Counted from the first letter of the stretch, positions 1-10,320 are shown. The stretch: 64,000 nt of DNA from Desulfovibrio sp. A2 (GCF_000226255.1 NZ_AGFG01000033.1:56545-120544); one strand, 5' to 3'. A program made the numbers and translations. The notes: generated by a model not told the origin, from the letters alone.

Positions 1-1149
1 GGCCAGCGGCGGTCCGCCATCCCCCGGCCCGGTGCGGTCGGCAGGCATGATGCGCACCCGCACCCAGTCCTCGCGCCCCTGCCGCGAAGCCACGTTGCGC
101 GCCAGGCGCACCCGGCGCGCGGGCCACAGCGAACGGTCGAAGGCGTCCGCCCGGCCGGAAAGATGGTGCAGGAAGGGCACCCCCAGCACGAACATGACCA
201 CCTGGGCCGAGGTCACCTGCCCCGGCAGGCCCCACACCGCGCGGCAGCCGCCGTCCTCTCCACGCACCCGGGCAAGGATGGTCGGTTTGCCGGGGCTGAT
301 GGCAACCCCGTGGGCCAGCAGTTCCGCGCCTTCGATGCGCGACAGGGCGGCCACAGTCAGGTCGCGCACGCCCACGGAACTGCCGCCGGACAACAGCACC
401 ACGTCGGCGTCACGCAGGCCCGCGCGCAGGGCCGCCTCCAGCGCGTCCAGATGGTCGGGCACGATGCCCAGGCAGCGCGCCTCGCATCCGGCCCGGCGCA
501 CCAGCGCGGCCAGGGTGTGGCTGTTCACGTCGCGCACCTGGCCGGGCCGGGGCGTGGCCTGTGGGGCCACCAGTTCGTCGCCGGTGGAGATGATGACCAC
601 TCGCGGCGCACGGTGCACGCGCACCTCCGTGGCGCCCACGGCGGCCAGCATGCCCACTTCCTGCGGGCGCAGCCGTGCGCCAGCCGCGAGCGCGGGTGTG
701 CCCGCCACGGCGTCCTCGCCGCGCCGCATCACGTTCTCGCCAGGGGCCACGGCGCGGCGCATCTCGATGGTGCCGACGCCCAGGTCCTGGGTGTGCTCCA
801 CCATGATCACCGCGTCCGCCCCTTCGGGCATGACCCCGCCGGTGACGATGGCTGCGCAGCGGCCGGGCGCGACGGCGAAGGTGGCCGGGTGCTCGATGTC
901 CACACGGCCGTCGCATTCGAGGTAGGCGGGGTTGGTTTCCGTGGTCCCGAACAGGTCGGCGGCGCGCACGGCGTAGCCGTCCATGCCCGCGCGGTCGGTA
1001 AGGGGCAGGTCTTCGGGGGCGATGACGTCCCCGGCCAGCACCCGGCCATCGGCGCGGTGCAGGTCCACGGTTTCCGGCCCCAGCGGAGGGAAGGCGCGCA
1101 ACAGTTCCGTGAACGCCTCCACCGAAAGGACGTTGAAAAAGCCGGTCAT
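1..1149 (-). CDS. moeA: Molybdopterin molybdenumtransferase MoeA (3' end outside window)
   Basis: The minus-strand frame is open from an ATG at 1149 to the window edge and reads MTGFFNVLSVEAFTELL, followed by the MoeA core. Recognisable pieces are LTDRAGMDGYAVRAAD, then VTGGVMPEGADAVIMVE, the GENVMRRGEDA stretch, STGDELV, and LLSGGSSVGVRD with SPGKPT in the MPT-binding domain. MoeA inserts molybdate into adenylated molybdopterin, completing Moco for enzymes such as formate dehydrogenases. About 383 residues are visible; the family is about 400 or slightly longer, so only the C-terminal tail is missing. An AAAGGA ribosome site lies about 10 nt before the start. It is divergent from the exporter gene at 1600. 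Family assignment is firm. Confidence 0.93.
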   Translation of the reverse strand, partial: MTGFFNVLSVEAFTELLRAFPPLGPETVDLHRADGRVLAGDVIAPEDLPLTDRAGMDGYAVRAADLFGTTETNPAYLECDGRVDIEHPATFAVAPGRCAAIVTGGVMPEGADAVIMVEHTQDLGVGTIEMRRAVAPGENVMRRGEDAVAGTPALAAGARLRPQEVGMLAAVGATEVRVHRAPRVVIISTGDELVAPQATPRPGQVRDVNSHTLAALVRRAGCEARCLGIVPDHLDALEAALRAGLRDADVVLLSGGSSVGVRDLTVAALSRIEGAELLAHGVAISPGKPTILARVRGEDGGCRAVWGLPGQVTSAQVVMFVLGVPFLHHLSGRADAFDRSLWPARRVRLARNVASRQGREDWVRVRIMPADRTGPGDGGPPLA

Positions 1150-1316
1150 GGTCACGGGTGATTCCTTTTCCTGTCACGCGCGAGGCAACGCGTGGAGTGG
1201 GCCGCATGGCCGCACCGCCCCCAACGGCGACGCAAGCCCGGCGCGAACACCTCTCCTACCCCGCACGGGCGCTGCGGGCAAGGGAGCCGTCCCGCGCAAG
1301 AATGCTGCCTGAACCA

Positions 1317-1370
1317 TTGACACGGCTTTCATGAAATACTACACATGCGACATACGATTTATAAAATCGT
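1317..1370 (+). promoter_or_regulatory. Candidate sigma-70 promoter with 17-bp palindromic operator
   Basis: TTGACA (1317-1322), 17 nt, then TACACA (1340-1345) gives a plausible vegetative promoter reading toward the exporter gene. Just downstream lies the perfect palindrome ACGATTTATAAAATCGT (1354-1370, arms 7 nt, spacer 3 nt), where a repressor would block initiation. A second TTGACA occurs at 1541-1546 but with a poor -10. The remaining part of the 1150-1599 spacer shows no other clear feature. The regulator is unknown. Confidence 0.4.
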
Positions 1371-1599
1371 GTCACCGCCTACACGGTGTGCTTCCGCAAG
1401 ACGCAACGCATCCCTCCCGCCTGCGCCCCCGTCGTCCCCGCCGACGGGGGCGCGCTGCGTTAAGAAACGGTGCGGAAGCTCTGCCGCCTCAAGTGCTGCG
1501 CCCCACGCCGCCCGTCAGCCAGCCTTCAGCCAGCGCCCGCTTGACACCCCCACGCCCCCGGCGTAGGCAGGATGCTCCCCATTTCCGGAGCACACACTC

Positions 1600-2502
1600 A
1601 TGTACGCATCCCCCATCACCGGGGGCGGTGCCACGCGCGGCGTCCTGCTGGCGCTGGCGGCCACCGTCATCTGGTCCGGCAACTTCATCGTGGCGCGCGC
1701 GCTGGCCGACAGCATGCCGCCGGTGTCCGTCTCGTTCGCCCGGTGGCTGGTGGCCACCTGCGCGCTGCTGCCCTTCGGCATCGGTCCGCTGCGGCGCGAA
1801 TGGCCCGCCGTGCGCGCCCATCTGCCCTACTTCGTGGCGACCGGCTTCGTGGGCGTCTCGGTGTTCAACACGTTCATCTACGTGGCCGGACGCACCACCG
1901 CCGCGCTGAACATGGCGCTCATCGCCACCTCGTCGCCCATCTTCATCATCCTGTTCTCGCGGCTGTTCCTGGGCGAGGCCGTGACCGCCCGCCGCCTAGC
2001 CGGGCTGGCCACGGCGGTTTGTGGCATCGTGGTGCTGGTGACGCGGGGCGACCTGGCCCGGCTGGCCACGCTCACCTTCACCAGCGGCGACCTGTGGATG
2101 GTGGCCGCCTCCATGCTGTTCGCGGGGTATTCGGTGCTGGTGCGCAAGCGCCCGGCGGGCGTGGGGCAGACCACGTTTCTCATGGCCACCTTCATTCCGG
2201 GGCTGCTGTGCATCGTGCCCATGCTGGCGTGGGAGCTTTCCACCGGGGCGGTGCCCGTGTTCACCCCCCAGGCCGTGATCGGGGTTGTGTACATCGGGCT
2301 GGGGGCGTCGCTCGTCGCCTACCGCTGCTGGAACCTGGCCATCGCGGCCATTGGCCCCAGCCGTTCGGCGCTGATCTATTATTCGCTGCCCGCGTTCAGC
2401 GGGCTGGAGGCGCTGGTGCTGCTGGGCGAACCGGTGACGCCCGCCCACTTCGTGAGCGGCGCGCTGATCCTTGGCGGCATTCTGGTGGCCACGCGGGAGT
2501 GA
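1600..2502 (+). CDS. EamA/DMT-family transporter
   Basis: 300-residue integral membrane protein with about ten hydrophobic segments in two similar halves, the usual drug/metabolite transporter (EamA) layout and length. The first half carries VIWSGNFIVARAL and the second ends with ALVLLGEPVTPAHFVSGALI, typical of the duplicated EamA domain. Such proteins usually export amino acids, nucleobases or small metabolites; the substrate cannot be read from sequence. The start at 1600 gives an N-terminus just ahead of the first membrane span and is preceded by TTTCCGGAG. It is a single gene, followed immediately by the 320-bp repeat. Family certain, substrate unknown. Confidence 0.88.
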   Translation: MYASPITGGGATRGVLLALAATVIWSGNFIVARALADSMPPVSVSFARWLVATCALLPFGIGPLRREWPAVRAHLPYFVATGFVGVSVFNTFIYVAGRTTAALNMALIATSSPIFIILFSRLFLGEAVTARRLAGLATAVCGIVVLVTRGDLARLATLTFTSGDLWMVAASMLFAGYSVLVRKRPAGVGQTTFLMATFIPGLLCIVPMLAWELSTGAVPVFTPQAVIGVVYIGLGASLVAYRCWNLAIAAIGPSRSALIYYSLPAFSGLEALVLLGEPVTPAHFVSGALILGGILVATRE

Positions 2503-2520
2503 GGTTCACGCCCCGCCAAG

Positions 2521-2840
2521 GGCTGTTTCTGAATGAGAATTTTCGTTCGTTGGCAAGGAAAACGAGCCTGCCATGAGGGAGTATGCCTCAGCCGTTTGGC
2601 GAGCGCGTAGCGCGAGTCTTACGGATAGCGACCGCAAAGCGTACTCTTTTCGTATTCGACCGAGCCTTAACCGTTAGGTGAGCTTGCGAACCTTACGGAT
2701 AAGGACAGCAGGGCTATGGCAGGCGAAGTTTGACCGCGTTGCACACGATGCCCGTAAGGCTCGCAAGCTCGCCTAACGGGCACGCTCCGCGCCCTTCGGG
2801 TCGGTCAGCCAACGGGCGAAAAGACAATTCAGACACAGCC
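2521..2840. repeat. 320-bp structured intergenic repeat, copy A
   Basis: One of three long copies (others at 31918-32240 and 60404-60725). Ends are inverted: the left end GGCTGTTTCTGAAT matches the reverse complement of the right end, GGCTGTGTCTGAAT, and both continue to TTTTCG. Inside are hairpins of the form CCGTTAGG...CCTTACGG and a central tip GCGTACTCTTTTCGTATTCG. The right end abuts the stop codon (TAG) of the response-regulator gene at 2841, and the left end begins 18 nt after the exporter stop, so it fills a convergent gene junction. Confidence 0.85.
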
Positions 2841-4387
<1,547 letters not shown>

Positions 4388-4391
<4 letters not shown>

Positions 4392-7075
4392 TCCTCCCGT
4401 GGTGCTGTGTCCGTGCCGGTTCGGGCCCCCGTCCGCGAACCCGGCGCCGTAGCGGTCCGGGCATTGGCCGACGCCTGCGGGCCGAACGGCGGGGCCAGCG
4501 GCACGGGCCCGGCGGGCGGGGTGGGACAGGCAGCCCCCACCACCGGCAGGCGCACCGTGAATTCCGCCCCGCCAAGCTCGGCGCTGTCGCCCGCCGCCAC
4601 GCTGCCGCCCGCATCCACCACAAGGCCGTAAACCACGGCAAGGCCAAGGCCGGTGCCCATCTCCTTGGTGGTGAAGAAGGGGTCGAACACATCCTTGCGC
4701 AGGTGGTCGGGTACGCCGCTACCGGAATCGGCCACGGTGGCCACCACCTCGCCGGGGTTTTCGCCCCGGCGCACGCGGATGCGCACCCTGCCTTCGCCCG
4801 ATGCGGGCAACGCGTCCAGCGCGTTGAGCACGAGGTTACTGAAAATCTGTTCCAGCGCCTGTTCGCCCGCCGTCACCGGGGGCAGGTCCGGCTCCGTTTC
4901 CGCCGTGACCGTGGCGAATTTCTTGGCGGCCTGCACCCCGAAGACCTCCGCCACCGACCGGGCCACCCGGGCGATGTCCGCGGGGGCGCTCCCGGCGGCC
5001 TTGGGCCGGGCGAAGTTCAGCAGGTCGCGCAGCACGCGCTGGGCCTGCCGGGTGTGCCGCAATATCACGTCCAGGTCCGCCTGCTGCTGGGCATCGCCCG
5101 TGTTGCGGCGCAACAGTTCGGCGTAGCACAGGATGACCCCCAGGGGGTTGTTGATCTCGTGGGCCAAGCCCGCGGCCAGCTTGCCCACGGTGACCATCTT
5201 CTCGCTTTGGCTGACCTGCGCGAACATGCGCTTTTCCAGCGTGGTTTCGCGCACGTAGACCGCCGCGCGGCCCGGCTCGTCCTCTCCCCGCGCCAGCGGG
5301 TACAGGTTGACCATGAACGAACGGCCGCCGGGCAGCACCACCTCGCGCGATTCCGCGCCCACTGCCGGGCCGGGCATGCCCGCGCCCGTGCGTCCCGTGC
5401 CCGCCACGTCCCGAGCCTCGCCGCCGACCGGATACGCGCCCATGGAACCAGCGCCGCCGGGATTGTCGTCAGGCCCCCCGCCATCACCGCCGCGCAGGGC
5501 GGCCAGTAGGTCGCCGGAGGGCGCGGAACCGCCGGAAAGTTCCAGCGACAAACGCCGCGCGCCCTCGTTGGCGATGATCACCGAACCGGAGCCATCCACC
5601 AGCGCCAGCGGATCGCGAATGCCCTCGAACACCGATTGCAGCACGTCCATGTGACGCACCAGCCGGTCCAGGGCGGACAGGTTTTCGGCCACGGTGCCAA
5701 GCTGCCGCCCCAGCGCGGCCAGCACGTCCAGGTTCTGGCGCGCCGCGTCGTCGGCGTCGTCCCATTCCAGGCACAGCAGCCCTTCCGCCGCGCCCGCCTG
5801 CGCTTCCACCGGAACGAAGACGCAGGCCCCGCGCAGCAGGGCGCAGCCGCCGGTCAGCACGTCGGCCAGGGGCTCGGGCAGGTCGGGCCGCCGGTCGCGC
5901 TCCGGCCAGGCGTAGAAGTTGTGCGAGGCAAAGGTGCACACGTAGGCGATGCGCCGCGCGCCGAAGCGCCGGGCGATCTGCGGCAGGGCGTAGCGCCACA
6001 GCTTGTCGCGGGTGCGCAGGCCGCGCATGTCCTCGAACAGCTTCACGAACAAGTCCACGTCGGCGCGGCGCTCGCCTGCCTCGCGCGAAAGCTCGGCGGT
6101 GCGCTCGTCCACCATCTGGCGCAGGTTGTCGGCGTAGCTTTGCAGGCGTGCACGTGCGTCGGCCAGGTGGTGGGCCACCTGCTCGATGCCGTCCACCAGT
6201 TCCTCGATCTCGTCGCCTTGCTCCAGCCGCGCAATGAGCGCCGCGGGTCTGTCGCCCCCGCCCTCTCCATCTGGCCCATCGCCTCCGTCCACGCCATCGG
6301 CCCCGTCTCCGAGGGTGCGGCGGAACACCCCGGTCAGGCGGCGCAGGTTGCGCACCACCAGCACGCGGAACACCACGTTGGCGGAAGAAAAAAAGATCAG
6401 CGCGCACACGATGAGAAAGGCGAAATAGGTGGAGATGGACTGACGCAGGTGCGACACCGCGTCGGAAACGGGCACCCCCACGTAGTCCAGGCCGACCACG
6501 GCATCCAGTTTCTGGCCAAACCCCCTGTTCCCGTACATCTCCACCAGTTGCGGGGGCGCGTCAGCGGGATCGCCGTGGCAGGTCATGCACTGTTCGGAAA
6601 AGGCCACCGGCCGGGCTATGACGTAGTACTGCTGGCCGTTCACCGTGTCGTAGCCGGTCCACAGCGACTGTTCCGGGTGCAGGCGGAAATGGCTGATCAG
6701 CCCCCGCTCGTGGGGGGTGGCCTCGAAGTCCGGATTGCGCGCGCCCATGGCCACGCGGCGGTAGATGTGGCCCGCGCCGTCGCTGTCCATGCGGTCCATG
6801 ACCTGGCGCGAGATGTACGACGAGGACATGGCCTCGATGATGAACTCGCCGGGGTGGGTTTGCAGCATGCGCGGGCGCAAGGCCTCGCGCACGAAGCCCT
6901 GGATGGCGTCTATCTGCGAGAACACCAGCCGGGCCTTGGCATGCACCTCCTCTTCCAGCACCGTGCGCAGGTGCATGTACAGCACCGTGGCGAACAGCCC
7001 GCCCAGGCCGATGACCGCCACGGCCAGACCGGCAAGGAACTTGTGTTGCAGGGTGTGCGGTTTTGGAATGTACAT
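4388..7075 (-). CDS. Periplasmic heme-binding sensor histidine kinase (DUF3365/Tll0287-like)
   Basis: 895-residue membrane kinase. TM helix at about 14-34, a periplasmic domain of roughly 180 residues containing one c-type heme motif CMTCHGDP (Cys163-His167), a second TM at about 217-237, a HAMP-like linker, a GAF-like segment, a PAS region interrupted by a Gly-rich insertion, a HisKA H-box HEINNPLGVI, and an HATPase domain with N and G boxes (NLVLNALDAL, DSGSGVPD, GTGLGLAVV). DUF3365/Tll0287-type domains bind c-type heme and are thought to sense redox or gaseous ligands. It is co-transcribed with the NtrC-type partner and lies downstream of the yeiH transporter. The ligand is unknown. Confidence 0.9.
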
Positions 7076-7189
7076 GCGCGGGGAACGGCCGAAGACTCCG
7101 GCCGCCTCGTTGAAAGATGGGATGGGGGCAGCCTAGTCGCCGCAATGGTCCCCGTCAAGGAACCCCGAGCCGGGCACCCCAGTCACCCC

Positions 7190-7231
7190 GGTCACCACGG
7201 GCACCACGGTCACCACGGGCACCACGGTCAC
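7190..7231. repeat. 18-bp tandem repeat upstream of the sensor kinase
   Basis: GGTCACCACGGGCACCAC occurs twice in a row (7190-7207, 7208-7225), followed by a third partial unit GGTCAC and preceded by a degenerate unit. It lies between the small membrane-protein gene and the kinase start, so copy-number change would alter the kinase leader. Confidence 0.75.
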
Positions 7232-7287
7232 GCGGGACAGCCTGTGCCCCGGAGCGGAGCACGCGAATGGCGCTCCGCACCCGGCCA

Positions 7288-7626
7288 TCAACGGGGCACG
7301 GCAGTTCCGGCGGCGGGACCGGCGGCCATCGGGGCCACGACCGGACCGGGCACGGCAGGACCACCGCCCTTCGCAGGGCCCGTCGGCGTGAACCGCCAGG
7401 TGGAGCGGGAATTGATCTCCGCCTGCTGCGACATCTCCACGTCGGTGTAATACAGCTGGCCGCTGCGGATGCCGTAGATGTCCTGCACCGCCCCATAGTG
7501 CTGCAGCGCGGGCAGGTGCGCCACGACGCGCGGCCCCGCGACGAAAAACAGCGCCCACAGCACCGCCACGGAAACGCCAAGGGCGGCAAGCCGCCCGATG
7601 AAGGTATGGCGCAACGAGTGTCGCAT
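7288..7626 (-). CDS. Small membrane-anchored protein of unknown function
   Basis: 112 residues from ATG 7626, which has GGGAG six nt upstream and gives a sensible N-terminus: basic residues (MRHSLRHTFIGR) then one membrane anchor (LAALGVSVAVLWALFFVAGP, about 13-32). The exported part contains YGAVQDIYGIRSGQLYYTDVEM and ends in a Pro/Gly/Ala-rich tail with no recognisable domain. A longer upstream in-frame start at 7776 would run into yeiH and lacks a ribosome site. It directly follows yeiH, separated by a hairpin, so it is probably co-transcribed and may be an accessory subunit of the transporter or kinase. No family recognised. Confidence 0.72.
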   Translation of the reverse strand: MRHSLRHTFIGRLAALGVSVAVLWALFFVAGPRVVAHLPALQHYGAVQDIYGIRSGQLYYTDVEMSQQAEINSRSTWRFTPTGPAKGGGPAVPGPVVAPMAAGPAAGTAVPR

Positions 7627-7642
7627 GAAGACTCCCGGAAGG

Positions 7643-7676
7643 GGGAGCCCGCCCCCGCGGATTGAGGCGGGCTCCC
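7643..7676 (-). promoter_or_regulatory. Intercistronic hairpin between yeiH and the small membrane protein
   Basis: GGGAGCCCGCC pairs perfectly with GGCGGGCTCCC across a 12-nt loop. It begins 9 nt after the yeiH stop and ends 16 nt before the next start. There is no U-run on the minus strand, so it looks like an mRNA stabiliser or partial attenuator rather than a terminator. Confidence 0.55.
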
Positions 7677-7685
7677 GTATGTCCC

Positions 7686-9425
7686 CTAGATCTTTGCGGT
7701 TATCTCGGGGAACACGATATAGAACATGACGTAGGCCATGGCCAGGGTGAGCACCAGGTTGAAGCTCTGGCCGCACACGTACAGGATGAGCGGCTTGCCG
7801 CCCTTGAAGTAGTGGGCCAGTTCGCGGAAGTTGGTGGCCAGACCGATGGCGGTGAAGGCAAGGCAGAAGAACCAGCCGCGCGCGGAGGCGGTAAGGCCCT
7901 TCAGCACGCCCTGGTCAAGCAGGGCCTTGCCCATGTCCGGGCCAAGGTTGCCGCTGATCAGCGAGAAGACGATGGACGCGGCCAGAAAGCCCAGCACGAA
8001 CTTGGGGAAGCGGTGCCAGATCTCGCCCACGCCCACCGAATGCCCTTCGCGGCATTCCACGCGGGTGCACCAGTACACGGCCACGCCGAAGGCGGTGACG
8101 CCGATCAGCACGTTCTGGATCATCTTGATGGTGGCGGCCACGTACAGGGCCTTTTCACCCAGGAACGCACCGGCAGCGGCCACCGCGCCGGTGGCGTCGA
8201 TGGTGCCGCCCATCCAGGCGCCGCCGAGAATCTGGGGCATGTCCACGGCCTTGATGAAGGCGGGCATGGCGATCATCATGATGGCGGTGAACACCAGCGA
8301 CAGGCCGATGGAGAGGGTCAGTTCCTCTTTCTTGGCCCGGCAGGCGGCGGCGGTGGCGATGGCGGCAGAGGTGCCGCATACCGACATGTCCGCAGAAATG
8401 GTGATGTTGAGGGTCTTGGATTCCATCTTCAGGATGCGCTGGCCGAAGATGAAGGTGCAGATGAGCACGATGGGGGTGACCACCCAGGCCACGAAGATGC
8501 CGGGAATGCCGATGGCGATGATCTTGTCGAACAGCACCTCGGCGCCCAGCAGCACGAGGCCGGTCTTGATGAAGTATTCCACTTCCAGGGCGGGCTTGAT
8601 CCACTTGGGGGTGCCCACGGTGTTGGCGATGAGCATGCCGATGATGATGGCCCAGGCCTCGGTGCCGATGCCCCAGTACTTCATGGTGGCCTGGCTGCCC
8701 ATCATGGTGGCCAGGCACGCCACCGCGAACACGGCGATGAAGCCCAGCAGGAAGCCGGGCACCGACTTGCCCATGAATTTCATGCCGATGGCGAAGAACA
8801 GGCCCATGCCCACCATGAGCAGCGGCAGGCTGGTCAGCAGGTTCATGGGCTTGGACTTGGCCTTGTCGGCGGCCGACTTGGCCTTGGCGGCAGCGGCGCG
8901 CCATTCGGCGATCTTGGCCTTGGCCCCGTCGTTCAGGCTGGCATCGGCGAAGGCGGCGTCCGCGGCGGCCGTTTCGGCGGTCACGGCGGCGGCCAGGGCG
9001 GCATCGGCCTTGGTCTTGGCTTCCACGGCCTTCTCGGCGTTGGCGGCGGCCTTGGCGTCCGCGGCGGCCTTGCTCACGTAGAAGGAATCGAGGGGGTTGT
9101 CGCTCCAGCCGCCGGGAGTCTTCAGGAAGGCGGAAATGGCCTTGCCCGTGGGGCTGTCCATGGCCTTGATCTTGGCCTTGTCGTCCTGGGCCTTGTAGTA
9201 GGCAAGGGTCTTGAACGGGGCGCGCTGCGCCTCGGCGGCCATGACGGCGTTGGCCTTGTCGATCTTTTCGCCGTATTCCGCCGGGGGATTCAGCAGGTAG
9301 ACGCAGATGCCCGCGATGATGATGACGAAGCCGAGCCAGATGGCCCAGTAGTCTTCCTTGGTCCACAGGTCGGACAGGCGCGAGTGCCCGTGGTCGACGA
9401 CGACGTTGCTGTCGTTGGTTGCCAT
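7686..9425 (-). CDS. YeiH/UPF0324-family transporter with long Ala/Lys-rich insertion
   Basis: 579 residues from ATG 9425, chosen because AAGGAGGAGC lies just upstream and residues upstream of it look non-coding. The C-terminal 380 residues are the YeiH family (putative anion/sulfate exporter) with about ten TM helices and the conserved NITISADMSVCGTSAAIATAAAC and GGAWMGGTIDATGAVAAAG segments. Family members are usually about 340 residues. Here an extra N-terminal TM (about 26-45) is followed by about 150 residues (46-193) rich in Ala, Lys, Asp and Glu, predicted helical or coiled coil. The sigma-54-like promoter and downstream heme kinase/NtrC pair suggest signal-controlled anion transport, perhaps of sulfur oxyanions; the substrate is inference. 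Confidence 0.85.
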   Translation of the reverse strand: MATNDSNVVVDHGHSRLSDLWTKEDYWAIWLGFVIIIAGICVYLLNPPAEYGEKIDKANAVMAAEAQRAPFKTLAYYKAQDDKAKIKAMDSPTGKAISAFLKTPGGWSDNPLDSFYVSKAAADAKAAANAEKAVEAKTKADAALAAAVTAETAAADAAFADASLNDGAKAKIAEWRAAAAKAKSAADKAKSKPMNLLTSLPLLMVGMGLFFAIGMKFMGKSVPGFLLGFIAVFAVACLATMMGSQATMKYWGIGTEAWAIIIGMLIANTVGTPKWIKPALEVEYFIKTGLVLLGAEVLFDKIIAIGIPGIFVAWVVTPIVLICTFIFGQRILKMESKTLNITISADMSVCGTSAAIATAAACRAKKEELTLSIGLSLVFTAIMMIAMPAFIKAVDMPQILGGAWMGGTIDATGAVAAAGAFLGEKALYVAATIKMIQNVLIGVTAFGVAVYWCTRVECREGHSVGVGEIWHRFPKFVLGFLAASIVFSLISGNLGPDMGKALLDQGVLKGLTASARGWFFCLAFTAIGLATNFRELAHYFKGGKPLILYVCGQSFNLVLTLAMAYVMFYIVFPEITAKI

Positions 9426-9489
9426 GTTAAGGTGCTCCTCCTTGCGGTTTGCCGCCCCCGCCGGCAGTGCGGGCGGCGTACCCCCGCTA

Positions 9490-9505
9490 ATCAAGAGGCG
9501 TGCCA
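9490..9505 (-). promoter_or_regulatory. Sigma-54-like promoter of yeiH
   Basis: Read on the minus strand the site is TGGCACGCCTCTTGAT. It matches the -24 box TGGCACG perfectly and the -12 box TTGC at three of four bases, with the standard 4-nt spacing. It lies about 65 nt upstream of the yeiH start and about 70 nt downstream of two dyads suited to an enhancer-binding protein. Confidence 0.55.
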
Positions 9506-9570
9506 GACCTTGCAATGACAACCTGATCCTTCTATTTCAGCGCGTTACACACCAATCGTCTGCATGAAAT

Positions 9571-9607
9571 TGAAAACAAAAGTTTTCAGTGCAAACTTTT
9601 CTTTTCA
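9571..9607 (-). promoter_or_regulatory. Tandem 18-bp dyads, candidate enhancer for the NtrC-type regulator
   Basis: Site 1 (9571-9588) is TGAAAACAAAAGTTTTCA, a perfect 7-4-7 palindrome. Site 2 (9590-9607) is TGCAAACTTTTCTTTTCA, the same arms with a few mismatches. Their centres are 19 bp apart, about two helical turns, as is usual for paired NtrC-family sites. They lie roughly 90-130 bp upstream of the expected sigma-54 start site of yeiH. Confidence 0.55.
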
Positions 9608-9638
9608 CTGCTTGGTGCCTCCCCGGGTATGCAACGCG

Positions 9639-9666
9639 AACGGGCCGCCCCGAAGGGCGGCCCGTT
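9639..9666 (-). terminator. Hairpin downstream of fur
   Basis: AACGGGCCGCCC...GGGCGGCCCGTT is a perfect 12-bp stem with a 4-nt loop, 80 nt beyond the fur stop. No U-run follows on the minus strand, so it is a terminator-like hairpin of uncertain efficiency. Confidence 0.5.
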
Positions 9667-9746
9667 GATGGTGACGATGCGTTGCCACGCTCACCGGCCA
9701 GTGGCCGGAGAATGCGCGAAAGGGCCGACGCCTGGCGGCCGGGTGC

Positions 9747-10205
9747 TCAGTCCTCGCGCTCTGGGCGGCGCTTGCCGTCGCTGCGGCACTTGCCGCACAC
9801 CCCGAACAGGTACATGCGGTGCGAGGTCAGCACGTAGCCGTGGCGACGGGCCAGGTCTTCCTGAAGGCGCTCTATCTCGTCGTCCAGCACCTCGATGTTC
9901 TCGCCGCAGGCTTCGCAGATGAGATGGTCGTGGTGCTTGCTGCCGTACTTCTGCTCGTAGCGGGCCACGCCATCGCCGAAGTGCACTTCCTTGGCCAGGC
10001 CGGAATCGCACAGCAGCTTCATGGTGCGGTACACCGTGGCCTGCCCCACGGACGGATCCGTGGCCTTCACCCGTTCATACAGTTCCTCGGTGGTCAGGTG
10101 GCCGCCAGCGCTCATGAACACCTCCACGATGAGCATGCGCTGCGGCGTGACCTTCAGGCCGTTGCGGGCGATGTACTCGTGAAACACGTCTATGGCTTGC
10201 TTCAT
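9747..10205 (-). CDS. fur: Fur-family metalloregulator
   Basis: 152 residues, normal for Fur. The N-terminal winged helix carries LKVTPQRMLIVEVF and VGQATVYRTMKLLCDSGL (about 53-70). Metal sites: His91-His92-Asp93-His94 (HHDH), a structural zinc pair CEAC at 97-100 and a second pair CGKC at 137-140. This matches Fur/PerR-type regulators; the choice of Fur over PerR or Zur is from overall resemblance only. GAGGAGACC precedes the ATG. Transcribed alone, between the M16 protease and yeiH. I see no obvious Fur box just upstream of its start. It has a Lys/Arg/Glu-rich C-terminal extension. Confidence 0.85.
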   Translation of the reverse strand: MKQAIDVFHEYIARNGLKVTPQRMLIVEVFMSAGGHLTTEELYERVKATDPSVGQATVYRTMKLLCDSGLAKEVHFGDGVARYEQKYGSKHHDHLICEACGENIEVLDDEIERLQEDLARRHGYVLTSHRMYLFGVCGKCRSDGKRRPERED

Positions 10206-10320
10206 GGGTCTCCTCGCGATGTGGGGCGTGGTCTGGCTGTCCTATACCGTGTGCCCGGCCAGCGCAACAGGGCCGCTGCGCTGTTGGAACAACGGGAGCC
10301 GGAACGGCCAGACCGAAACT

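Noticed and set aside
2521..2840. Insertion sequence
   Set aside because: Inverted ends exist but there is no transposase ORF, and no target duplication is evident; a non-autonomous origin remains possible.
7190..7231. CRISPR array
   Set aside because: Contiguous 18-bp units with no spacers and no cas genes.
10206..10320. Fur box upstream of fur
   Set aside because: No palindromic AT-rich 19-bp match was found in this stretch.
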